In this document: in pieces, positions 49,311 to 60,014 of the stretch | Layout of the letters: every line of letters starts with the position of its first letter | Numbering within the stretch: position 1 is the first letter of the stretch | NCBI GenBank assembly: GCA_965153455.1 | Contig: OZ234500.1 | Location: forward strand, 7,626,001 to 7,690,000 | Direction: 5' to 3' | From: Sphagnum compactum | Taxonomy: Eukaryota > Bryophyta > Sphagnopsida > Sphagnales | DNA: 64,000 bases | Notes under the pieces: generated by a model | Told to the model about the DNA's origin: nothing | Databases searched by the model: none | Seen by the model: the letters and a program-made list of their open reading frames with translations, nothing else | Translations under genes and position numbers: made by a program

Positions 49311-49533
49311 TGTCTCAGTGTTGTTTGTTGCCGGAGCGCATCCAGCTACGTACCTGAGCTTGGCAATTCCTGATACTCGCACTAGTGGAGCGACACGAAG
49401 GAGAGGAAGGGAAGTTGCGGTGATCGGGAGTGGAGAAGGCGAACGCCTTTGCAGGAGAGAGCACGCTCAGCTAGTGAGAGAGATGTGCATAAAATTATGA
49501 GTAGACAACGAGCACGGCTACGCAGCTTGAGCG

Positions 49534-52500
49534 ATGGAGGAGAATGGACGCACTCAAGCTCTGGTGAAGGGTACCGTTTCCTTTAGGTCCCTCACACCGC
49601 CGCTGTCGGAGGAGACCTTGAGCGTGCTGGACTCATTCGGCTTCGCCACGGCCACGCCTGTGCAAGCGGCCACCATTCCACTGCTGTGTAATTACAAGGA
49701 TGTGGCTGTTGATGCCGCTACAGGATCCGGCAAGACACTGGCCTTTTTGGTACCTCTGGTGGAAATCTTGCGCCGTCTTTCTGAGCCTCTGAAAAGGTTT
49801 CAGGTGCAGTTTCCATTTTCAAACCTTACTGAATTTTTCCTGATTCTCGTAGCCATTGGAGTCCCTGAACCCTAATTTTCTGCTAGGGTATGCAATTCCT
49901 TCGGTTGGTTGGTTGATGGGAGAGGCAAGCACTAAGGACATCTTTCTGTTAGGCTGCTGTGATCACAGATTCTCTGATCACAGCAGCTTTTCATTATGTT
50001 TTTCCATAGCTAGCTATCTGTGCTCACAGTCATCTCACAGCTCTCCTGGTCGAATTGTGACCCGCCATAAAATGACATCTGTCCTTTTTTCACGAGAACA
50101 TCCCAAAGTTCTTAACATGATTAATTACATATTTTGAAGGCACTTGCAGCTTTCCATTGGAAAGCTACTGTCCCTACAGCAAGAAACAAGGCCCTATGTC
50201 AATGGCTTTCCGTTAGGCTGCTGTGATCACAGCAGCCTAATGGAAAGAGACCCTAACTCATGTGGCATGCCAGATTTCTGATTATGAGGAGGAGGAGGAG
50301 TTTGTTTGCAGGTGGGTGCAATGATTGTGTCACCAACACGAGAATTAGCGTCGCAGATCTATCATGTAATGGAATCCTTTCTGGAGACCCTGTCTGGCAT
50401 CAGAGCAGTACTTCTTGTTGGCGGAACTGATGTAACCCTAGAGGTAGCCAAGGTGAAGGAATGTGGAGCCAATCTGCTGGTTGGCACTCCTGGTCGACTG
50501 CATGACATCATGGAGCGTGTATCTGCCCTAGATTTCCGAAATCTTGAGGTTGTTGCCTAAACCCTAAACCCTATGCTTTCTCCAACACTATAGAGAAAGC
50601 TTCTGGTCCAGTACTTTTGTGGCTATTGTCTTTGAGTTTTGGAACAGTGAAGGCTCCTGTGGCTCATTGAACTTTCATATGCATGTGCATTTGCAGCAGA
50701 ATCCATTTCTGATACATCAATTTCTGCAGGTTCTCGTTCTTGATGAAGCAGATAGACTTCTAGACATGGGGTTCCAGCGGCAATTGGCAGCAGTGATAGC
50801 ACGGCTGCCCAAGCAGCGACGGACTGGCCTTTTCTCAGCAACGCAGACAGAAGCAGTGGAGGAATTGGCACGAGCAGGGCTTCGGAACCCTGTGCGGGTA
50901 GAAGTTCGCACTCAAGCAAAGTCAAGTGCATCTGGTGCTAACATTAGTGTTTCTTCCAAAACACCAGCAGGTCTCACTCTACAGGTGTGTTTTTGAGTTG
51001 AAACTCATCACCTTCTGTTTCATTTTGCCTGTACAATGTATGTGCATCACCTTGGAAAATTGTCTGATTGTTTGAAGTGGCTTTCCAGCTTCAAGCATTT
51101 GCGTGTTGCAACATCAGAATGTGCATTCCTGATACAATGCAATGTGCTGAACTAATGGAATCAGTGATGTGGGGCAGTTTCTGGAATGTGAAGCAGATGA
51201 AAAGCCTGCTCAGCTGATCCATTTTTTATCCCAGCATCTGTCCAGCAAGGTCATCCTGTAAGACAATCAATTTTTACCCTTCCTTTTGCATTACGTGGGT
51301 AAGCAGGTGTGGAGATCATTTTCTGTAGTCACAACTGACTCTGGAGCAGTCTTGTAACAGGTACTTTATGACATGTGCTTGTGTGGACTACTGGGGAACT
51401 GTTCTCCCTCAATTGGAGACTCTGTCAGGCATGCCTACTGTTGCACTTCATGGCAAGATGAAGCAGGTGAGCTGAGAATGGACAAACTCTAGTAAGCAAT
51501 TTCTGGGATTGTTGTAACAAGGTGGAATTTAATTGGATTGGTAACAACCTTGGTGAATAACTGTAAGGTTTGCCACAGGCTTCAGCAGTATCTACCTTTT
51601 GTACGTACTGCTGTGTATGGCTTTGTTTAAAGAATAGTAAAGTTGATAAAAGTGGCAGTCCCCAGTCAATGGGAATAGATAAGAAGGGAAAATTGTCAGG
51701 TAGTATGCATTTTGTGTACATGAGGTTTTTCTGATGAACAAGCATCCATCCTGCAGTCAGTTCGAGAAAAAGCACTTGCAACATTTGCAGCAATGGAAGC
51801 AGGCATGCTGATTTGCACTGATGTTGCAGCTCGAGGGCTTGACATTCCAGGAGTAGACTGGATTGTGCAGGTATGAATCCGTTGCTTTGTTTCTTAGTGA
51901 CTGATTTTCCTGTGGTTACTCTAGTGTGATGAGGATGATAGATTTCATGGACATGATCTGAAATTGGAAATTGGTGTTGAGAAAGAGGACTGATTGGTGT
52001 GGATGTGTTGTTTTTTCGGGTTAAATTACAGTACGATCCACCACAAGATCCAAATGTGTTTGTGCACCGTGTGGGTCGAACTGCTCGCATGGGACAGTCA
52101 GGCAATGCACTTGTGCTCCTGCTGCCTAAGGTTCGTCTTTGTGTTGATCAATATTCTGACTTAGCCACACTGATTTAGCAGGTGTTCCCTCATTGACTTG
52201 AATTTTAAGCTGACTATTTTTTGTATTTGTGACATATTGTGGATATCTTCTGGAGAATATGGAGCTTTATATAAAACTGGCATTGACTGGGGAGGAGCAA
52301 TGTGGAAAGGAAGATATTAGTGGAGATTGGGTGAACAGTGTTTTAGTGCCATAACTCTCATGCTGTGTGAGTGTCGCAGGAAGATTCATATGTGGAGTTC
52401 CTCCGCATCCGGAATGTGCCAATTGAAGCCCTGGAAAAATCAGAATCTGTCCCTGATGTTATACAGCTGGTTGGCACCAACTAAACCCTTGGGTTCCTTC

Positions 52501-54241
52501 AATTCTCTCTTCTTGTAGAATCTCCCTTCTACTTTGCCTTACAAATCAGTATATATGTGTTGATTCCCTCCAAGGCATCTATATCCTGTTCTTGTGTGCA
52601 TTATTTGTTGACTGGTATTCTCTATTGGAGAACTGCAGAGACATTTAGGCATCATAATAGTTAGCAGCATCAGATTGTGGAACTGGCTAGTGTAGCTAGA
52701 GTAGTCTCAAGCAGACAGTGTTGGTTTGGGGCTCTTTCATTAAAGAAGTCTCACTCCTTTATGATAGCAGAAATAGTTGGCAACAGGCCTAGGTCTTGGT
52801 GGTGGTAACTCTTGGCTGTAAAGAGCACAGATTCACTGTACATTTTTGCAGTTGCGTGCAGCTGCTAAGAAGGATAGAGATGTAATGGAGAAAGGGTTGA
52901 GAGCCTTTGTGTCCTACATTCGAGCCTACAAAGAGCACCAATGTTCCTTCATCTTCAAGTGAGTCTGTCTGTGCCTCAAATTGAAGGTTAAAATTGCTGC
53001 TCTCAGTTCAGAATGTGCATGAAGTTACAGATTCTCTTTTGCTGGCATTAAGCATCTGTGCGGATGTTGTGTGCTATCCAAGAATGGACATAGGCATTTC
53101 ATCCACTAGGAAGATGTTGGTTTTGTTGCCTTGTATACAGGTGGTTAGTGGAACAAGACCTGTGAAAACCATTGCTGCCGTACTGGTACTAGGAATGTTG
53201 CAATGGGAAGTTGGTCATGTTGATAACCCCCCCCCCCATTATACCAAAGACAAACTCATTCTTAGTTGGCCCAAGAACTTCCCTGAGGACCATTTGTCTT
53301 ATTTTTAGCTCAGTCATAATCATGGTGTCAGTGTTGACATTTCAGATGGAAGGAACTGGAGGTAGGAAGGACTGCCATGGGTTATGGACTCCTGCAGTTG
53401 CCCTCCATGCCTGAGTTGCGGCGAGGTTTGCTATCAGTGACCAACTTTATACCTGCTGAGGGAGTCAACGTGGCCTCTATCTCATTTAAGTAAGACTCTA
53501 TCTCATCCCTGTGTTTCTACCACTTCGCTTACCAGGGCAGTCAAGAGGCTTGAGTTTGGACAGCTCCTGATCAAAAACAATTTAACTTTTGTCACTTTCC
53601 TTCACGTGCTTGAAAGTTACAGCAGATAAATGTGGAGGAGTTGTGGAAACAGAAAGGCAACTCCTTTTTACGGCTCTCATATAGTATAAACCTCTGGGGA
53701 ATCTTTGTGGGTTAGTCTGGAAGTTTGCTGAATGAATGCAAACCGCGCAGCATCAGCCATAGCTCAGTGACATGTTGCCTGATTGCTCGACAGAGACAAA
53801 GCTCGGGAAAAGCAACGGCAAAAGAATCTTATCTTGAAGCCCCAAAGACAGCCCCTTGCACGCACTCGTGAGAAAATGGATCATGCACCTAAAAAGGAAC
53901 GCAAAGAGACTGCCGAAAAGAGGAGAGAGCATCAAAGGGCAGAGGATGATGATGAGATGGAGAGAGAATATAGGCTACTGAAAAAGCTGAAGAAGGGGAC
54001 TCTAACTGAAGTCGAGTTTGCAGAGGCTACAAGCACTGCGGATGAAGGTGAGACTTTGCTAGCATCACCAATTTCAGAAAGGAAGGGTCCTCATAATGCT
54101 AGTGTACCTGCTTCTCAAAAAAATAGGACTGCTCAGAGCCAGTCATATGGACTAAGTGGAAACCCAAGGACTCATGATAGGTTAAAGACTACATCTGTCT
54201 CAAAAGGGTCGAAGAAACACCGTTTCAAGCAGAGGATCTAA
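49534..54241 (+). CDS. RH18: DEAD-box ATP-dependent RNA helicase, SPB4/DDX55/RH18 type, 11 exons, 649 aa
   Basis: Yeast Spb4 and human DDX55 remodel pre-60S ribosomal particles in the nucleolus; RH18 is the plant counterpart. Exons: 49534-49803, 50312-50548, 50730-50984, 51178-51257, 51361-51466, 51757-51870, 52032-52130, 52380-52469, 52852-52958, 53346-53489, 53794-54241; phases all agree. Motifs: Q-motif region with TPVQ at 41-44, AATGSGKT at 61-68, PTRELA at 98-103, TPGR at 149-152, DEAD at 174-177, SAT at 205-207, [21 protein letters not shown] at 366-375. The family-specific part follows: [55 protein letters not shown], then a basic coiled tail ([12 protein letters not shown]) ending KHRFKQRI. 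It is somewhat longer than Arabidopsis RH18 because of a Ser/Thr-rich stretch near the end. Intron 1 contains a MITE-like copy. Promoter telo-boxes fit a ribosome-biogenesis role. Confidence 0.94.
49942..50253 (-). mobile_element. MITE-like element, copy 3, in helicase intron 1
   Basis: The most complete copy, inverted relative to the other two. The right end (50206-50247) is a 42-base near-perfect palindrome built on TAGGCTGCTGTGATCACAGC, one mismatch between arms; the left end has a similar stem-loop around GATCACAGATTCTCTGATCA. Reverse-complemented it shares ATGTAATTAATCATGTT, TTCTCGTGAAAAAAGGACAG and AGCTGTGAGATGACTGTG with the copies at 0.3 and 33.7 kb. No open frame of note. Confidence 0.75.
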
Positions 54242-56500
54242 ACTTCTGTGGACCACATCTCTAATCTCAGATTTTTTGTAGCAATTTTGATCTATTGGAG
54301 GTGATTTCGATTGATTTCAGCAGGTCCCTTTTCCATCCTCGCACCCAGAATTAGCCATGTGATTATGCGGGCAATATCTCCATATTTCAAGCAGTAGTAT
54401 GGGAATTTTGCTGGACTATCAAATGTGTTGCTGCATTTCCTGCTACTCACTGATATGCTGTTAGTTATATACAGTAAAAAGGCTGATCAGATGATCCTCA
54501 TATAGATAGTGTACCTAGAAGCGAATGTATTGATGAAAAGGGTCAGTGAGATGCAGAAACCATAGCTAAGTGTGGAGATATTTGCACAATGAAAGTGTCG
54601 GGATCAGAATCTGGCAGTGTCATCAGAAGCTGCTAAAACCCTCTTCCCGTAAATTGATCTCTCAACTCAAATCCTTTAGCTGTAACCAAAAACTAGAGCC
54701 TTTGGTTGGGGATTGATTCCTCCGATTGTAGATCCAAAAACCTAAATTCCTTTGGTGGGAATTCTCCCAACTGTAGCTGTAGACCATAAAGTAAATCCTT
54801 GGTTGGGGTTTCTTCAACCAACTTGGGATGAAATGATATATCATGTTGTCGTGTGATGAATGTGTACTATATAAATCATTAAGAAGATGTATCAACACAT
54901 TAAAGTTTGGTAAGCACATTTTAATCTTAAGTGTTATTAAATTGTTTAGCAAACACAAAGATTATACAATGTCAATAATTTATTTGCAAATCATTGAATT
55001 TTAATATCCAGTGGTTGACATTGATGCAACTATTATTATGAACATTTTTCTGTTGTACCTTATATGCAGATCAACTTCATAAATAATGAATTAACAAAAA
55101 TTAGATTCAAAATAATTTTTAAAATCATACAACGATGTGCAAATAAATGTAATAATTTATGTTTATGATTACAATTGTTTTATATTGAAAAATTTGGAAA
55201 AAAACATTCCAAAACATTTTTATAAACTTAATTGAATTTACATTCGAAAAAAAATTACCAAAATTTTCCTTTTTGTAAAAAAAAGAAAAAAACTTTTTTT
55301 TCCGAAAAAAATCACTATAAATTACAATGCTTAAGTTTTTGAAAAACGAAAATTTTGAAAATGGTGCAATTGGATTTCAAAGTTCACACTTTTACCAACC
55401 CCATGAAGTAAATGGCAACAACTATGAATTCATGCCTTATTCTAATCATAAGTTATAATATCATGAATAATGTTTCATAATAATTCATTAAACATTTAAC
55501 AAGACATTTCAAATTTTTTTTTGAAAATTGTCAATTCTTAAATTGCTAATGGGGATGTTGTAAAGTGGAAGAAACATAAGAAAACATGTGTAAGAAAATC
55601 ATTTGAAAAATTCAAAACATCCCAACCAACCTTCGATTGTCAAATTGTTCTCGAAACATTCCCATGATAAATTCAGTTCTCCTTTGCCGCAACATCTTGG
55701 CCACTAGTATTGGCGCTTTTTGGCTAGGGATATGCAATATACATATTAGATGGACATCAAAGCTCAAGAACCTCAACAACATCATATGGAACAAGGGGGA
55801 ATGAATAATAAAGTAAAAAGCACAAGCACACAAATCCAACCTCAAGAAGGCATCAAATCAAGCTTTACTTATGCTTGACTTACGCTTAAATAAGTGAAGT
55901 AAAAATCCTTTTCAACTAAACGACATAGTATCTTGGGTGCAAGGAGTGGACTTCTTTACCAATATGGGATATGCCTTTAGAAGTTGGAACATGCAACAAA
56001 GTTTAGAAAAATCCAACAACACCCAAAGGAAGAAACAAGTGAGAATTCACCATAAATTGAGGACATGTCAATAAACTCACATCCCCATCTCCTTTCATCC
56101 CTTTCACAACATCCATTAATCAAATGTGAAAAAAAAAAAAAACAAAAACAAAAAAAGCAATCCCATTAGAGTTGAAATACAAAAGAGTTGAAATAGTGGT
56201 AGATACTAGATCATGTCAAAATGAATGTTAGAAATCTAACTCAAAACCCAAATGATGACTCATCCATCCATTATCCATCATCACCCAAAGTAAAGTGTGA
56301 AGTTCTTTTCTTCTTCTTATTACAAAGATGAACATGTTCACAAAAGACCTAAAACTCAATAGCTATCCACAATTGGAAAAGGGAACAAAGTAGCTAGGGG
56401 AAAAAAATAAAAACAAATATTCACAAAATTCTCTAGATATTCACACACTTAGCAATACTCTAGATAATATTCTATGTAGCTAAAATGAGGTCTCCTCAAT
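54242..56500. other. helicase 3' region, then AT-rich DNA
   Basis: The first 300-400 bases probably include the helicase 3' untranslated region. At 54655-54825 there are degenerate repeats on AATCCTTTGGTTGGGG. The rest is AT-rich without recognised genes. Confidence 0.45.
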
Positions 56501-56555
56501 ATGCACCCCAAGAGGCCCAGGTTTTTTCTGGGGAGGGGGGGGAATCTTGGTGTTT

Positions 56556-56684
56556 CCAATGGTGGTGGTGTTGTTCAATTGGTTCTTAACATGTTCCCCA
56601 AAAGTTCCCAATGGTGTTTCCAATGGTGGTGGTGTTGTTCAATTTGGTTCTTAGCATGTTCCCCAAAAGTTCCCAATGGTGTTC
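56556..56684 (+). repeat. tandem duplication, unit 64 bp
   Basis: Two nearly identical units starting CCAATGGTGGTGGTGTTGTT at 56556 and 56620, each running through ACATGTTCCCCAAAAGTTCC (AGCATG in the second). A partial third (CCCAATGGTGTT) follows. Confidence 0.85.
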
Positions 56685-56849
56685 CTCAAAGTTGTTCCCA
56701 ATAGGTAGGTAGCATCACCCTTTTTATTTCCTGAGCTTTTTTGACCCAAACTCTTTCTAGGGTAGAGGCCCAAAGGGAAAGACTAAAATGTAGACTAGAG
56801 TGCTCATAATATTGTCATATGTGACTAGTCAAATTTTTATCCATTTTAG

Positions 56850-58930
56850 AAAGTAGATCCACTTTGGCTACATCACAAAAAATTGACACCCAAAAAAACC
56901 CCAAAAACAAATACCGATCGATCGGTAGGCACAAAGTACAAAACACAACAACACAAGTGAGGAAGAAATTCATAGAAGAGCTTCCTTACTTGGGGAATGT
57001 GTTTTTTATTCTAGAAGAGAAAAAACGTGCACTAGGTAGCCAATTTTGGCTAAATTATTTTATGGATCATCATTTTGGTTACATCACACAATTGACAACA
57101 AAAAACACAAAATTAAGAAAAAATAAAATATCCATGATAGGCACAAAGTACAAAACACAACTACTTGAGCAAGGAAGGAATCCATAGATGAAATTCCTTG
57201 TTTGGGGGGAGGGGGGGGGGGGGGGAGGGGGGAATGTGTGTTTTTTTCTAGAAAAGGAAAAAAGGTGCACTAGGTAGCCAAATTTGGCTAAATTACTTTA
57301 TGGATCACCAATTTGGCTATATCACAAATTTAACACCAAAAATTCCCCCAAAAAAAGAAGAAGAAAGAAAACTGATCCGTAGCCAGAAAGTACAAAACAC
57401 AAGAACATGAGCAAGGAAGAAATTCATAGAAGAACTTCCTTGTTTGGGGAATATGTCTTTTTTCTAGAAGAAAAAAAAAAAGGTGCACCATGTAGCCAAA
57501 ATTGACTAAATTATTTTATGATCACCAATTTAGCTACGTAACAAAAATTGACACCAAAAAACGCCAAATTTGGCTTAATTATTTTATGGATCACCAATTT
57601 GGCTACGTAACAAAAATTGACACCAAAAAACGCCAAATTTGGCTAAATTATTTTATGGATCACCGATTTGGCTACCTAACAAAATTGACACCCAAAAAAC
57701 TCCAAATTTGGCTAAATTATTTTATGGATCACCAATTTTGCTACATAACAAAATTGACACCAAAAATAAACACCAAATTTGGCTAAATTATTTTATGGAT
57801 CACCAATTTTGCTACATAACAAAATTGACACAAAAAAAAAACCAAATTTGGCTAAATTATTTTATGGATCACCAATTTGGCTACATAACAAAATTGACAC
57901 CAAAAAACTCCAAATTTGGCTTAATTATCTAATGCCTCGCCAATTTGGCTACATAACAAAATTGACACCCAAAAAACTCCAAATGTGGCTTAATTATTTT
58001 ATGGATCACCAATTTGGCTACATAACAAAATTGACACCCAAAAAAAACTCCAAATGTGGCTTAATTATTTTATGGATCACCAATTTGGCTACATAACAAA
58101 ATTGACACCCAAAAAAAACTCCAAATGTGGCTTAATTAGTTTATGGATCACCAATTTGGCTACATAACAAAATTGACACCAAAAAACACCAAATTTGGCT
58201 AAATTATTTTATGGATCACCAATTTGGCTACATAACAAAATTGACACCCAAAAAAACTCCAAATGTGGCTTAATTAGTTTACGGATCACCAATTTGGCTA
58301 CATAACAAAATTGACACCAAAAAACACCAAATTTGGCTAAATTATTTTATGGATCACCAATTTGGCTACATAACAAAATTGACACCCAAAAAAACTCCAA
58401 ATGTGGCTTAATTATTTTATGGATCACCAATTTGGCTACATAACAAAATTGACACCCAAAAAAAACTCCAATTGTGGCTTAATTATATTATGGATCACCA
58501 ATTTGGCTACATAACAAAATTGACACCCAAAAAACTCCAAATGTGGCTTAATTAGTTTATGGATCACCAATTTTGCTACATAACAAAATTGACACCCAAA
58601 AAACTCCAAATTTGGCTAAATTATTCTATGGATCACCAATTTGGCAACATAACAAAATTGACACCCAAAAAAAACTCCAAATGTGGCTAAATTATTTTAT
58701 GCATCACCAATTTGGCTACATAACAAAATTGACACCCAAAAAACCCTAAAAGTTTTTATTAACTAAAAAAAAATTATTAAAAAAAAAAAAAACTCATCCA
58801 TAGGCACAAAGTACAAAAGACAACAACATAGGTGAGGAAGAAATTCATAGACGAACTTCCTTACTTGGGGAATGTGTCTTTTATTTTCTAGAAGAAGAAG
58901 AAGAAGAAGAAGAAGAAAAAATAAAGTGCA
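56850..58930 (+). repeat. hierarchical satellite: composite A+B repeats with an internally amplified ~70-bp A unit
   Basis: Two building blocks alternate. Block A (~70 bp) is GGCTAAATTATTTTATGG, ATCACCAATTTGGCTACAT, CACAAAATTGACACC and an A-rich join. Block B (~140 bp) has GGCACAAAGTACAAAACACA, GAGGAAGAAATTCATAGA, CTTCCTTACTTGGGGAATGT and TTCTAGAAGA. The order is A-B at 56.85, 57.06 and 57.3 kb, then about 18 A units from 57.50 to 58.745 kb, then a final B at 58.79-58.92 kb. In the first composite copies the A unit has CATCACA; in the amplified run it reads CGTAACA (first units) then CATAACA. Some units are multiples of three long, so long repeat-coded open frames appear; they are not genes. 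Confidence 0.9.
58891..58918 (+). repeat. (GAA)n microsatellite
   Basis: About nine GAA units at the end of the last B block, just before the ArfGAP upstream region. A (GA)n tract lies at 59761-59781. Confidence 0.9.
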
Positions 58931-60014
58931 CCAGCGGACAATACGCTAGTCTTTTTCTTCAGACTTTGCACAAAACCAGCGAACTAAGGAACGAACGAAG
59001 AAAAAATGCCACGCTTCTCCTCCTCCTCCTCTGCTCAAGCTGCTCTCTCTCTCCCCTCTCGCGCTTTTGCAGAGCTCCAGAAACACTGCCAGCTTGCTGC
59101 TAGACTCAGCGATGCTACAACAACAACAGCGAGCTCAACACAAAGGTAAGGTAGGAAGAGGAGTCAAGAGATCCAGGACAAAAGTGGTGGTGGTGTTGAG
59201 GAAACAACCGGACTTGAAGCTCCAGAAGAGATATGGTATGTCCTCCTATGTATGTACGTTGTGGGTGCAGACCCAGAACTTGTTTTGATTCCTCCTGTCA
59301 CTGGGTGGGAGATGTTTTTTTTTCTTTTTTGGGGGTTGTGTTTCTCTCGCTTGTGTTTGTGTTTGTGTTTTGAGTTAGGAGAAAGGGGGTTTGGGTGTAC
59401 AGGTCTCTGTTTTTGGATGATTGGTTTTTGTGGGTTTTACTACTACTACCTCAAGCTCAAGTGCCCAAGGGAATCATCAAATTTGGGTTTTGTGGCAGTG
59501 GTGCTGGTGTTGGTTGTGAGCATTTCTGTGGGGGTTTTTGTTTTTTCTTTTGGGATTTTGTTGTTTTGTTGATGAAGATGTCTCGGGCTTTGTGTGGTAG
59601 ACCACTAGTCGGGATGAACAAGTTTTGTTTTGTTTTTGGCATGAAGTTTCTTCCTTTGCTTTGTTAGTTTTGTTGCACTGTTGCTTTAGATGTAGTTCAG
59701 CATTGGTATAGTTTCCAACTGCAAGTGGGGGTTTAGTGTACAGCAGCAAGAGGCAGAAGGGAGAGAGAGAGAGAGAGAGAGCAGAACTGAGAGTGGGGGG
59801 TTTTTTTGTTTTGGTGTGTTGGGGTGGTGAGGGTTTTTGAGTAGTATTTGAGATCGTTCAGGGGTTTGGGAGGGGCGTTGGAGAACCAGGGAGTGTGGAG
59901 ATGGGAATTGAAGGGTTGGTTGGGTGCGAGTGTTGTTGAGAAGGTGGAGTTTTATGGCAATGAAAGATTTCCAAAATTGTTTCCTTTCTTTTCTGTTTGC
60001 AGCATCTAAGCAAG
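58931..60014 (+). promoter_or_regulatory. ArfGAP promoter and leader, probably with a leader intron
   Basis: Base content rises sharply at about 58935. CT-rich text (CTCCTCCTCCTCC near 59018, CTCTCTCTCCCC near 59046) suggests a plant core promoter or leader. A leader exon could end at GTATGTCC near 59234; the following ~760 bases are T/G-rich like an intron and end in TTTGCAG at about 60001, 14 bases before the start codon. Confidence 0.45.

Noticed and set aside
57502-58096. Several ~95-105 codon open frames with repeated peptide WLNYFMDHQFGYITK
   Set aside because: They arise because some satellite units are a multiple of three bases and lack stops; the frames shift between units and there is no start context, splice structure or family similarity.
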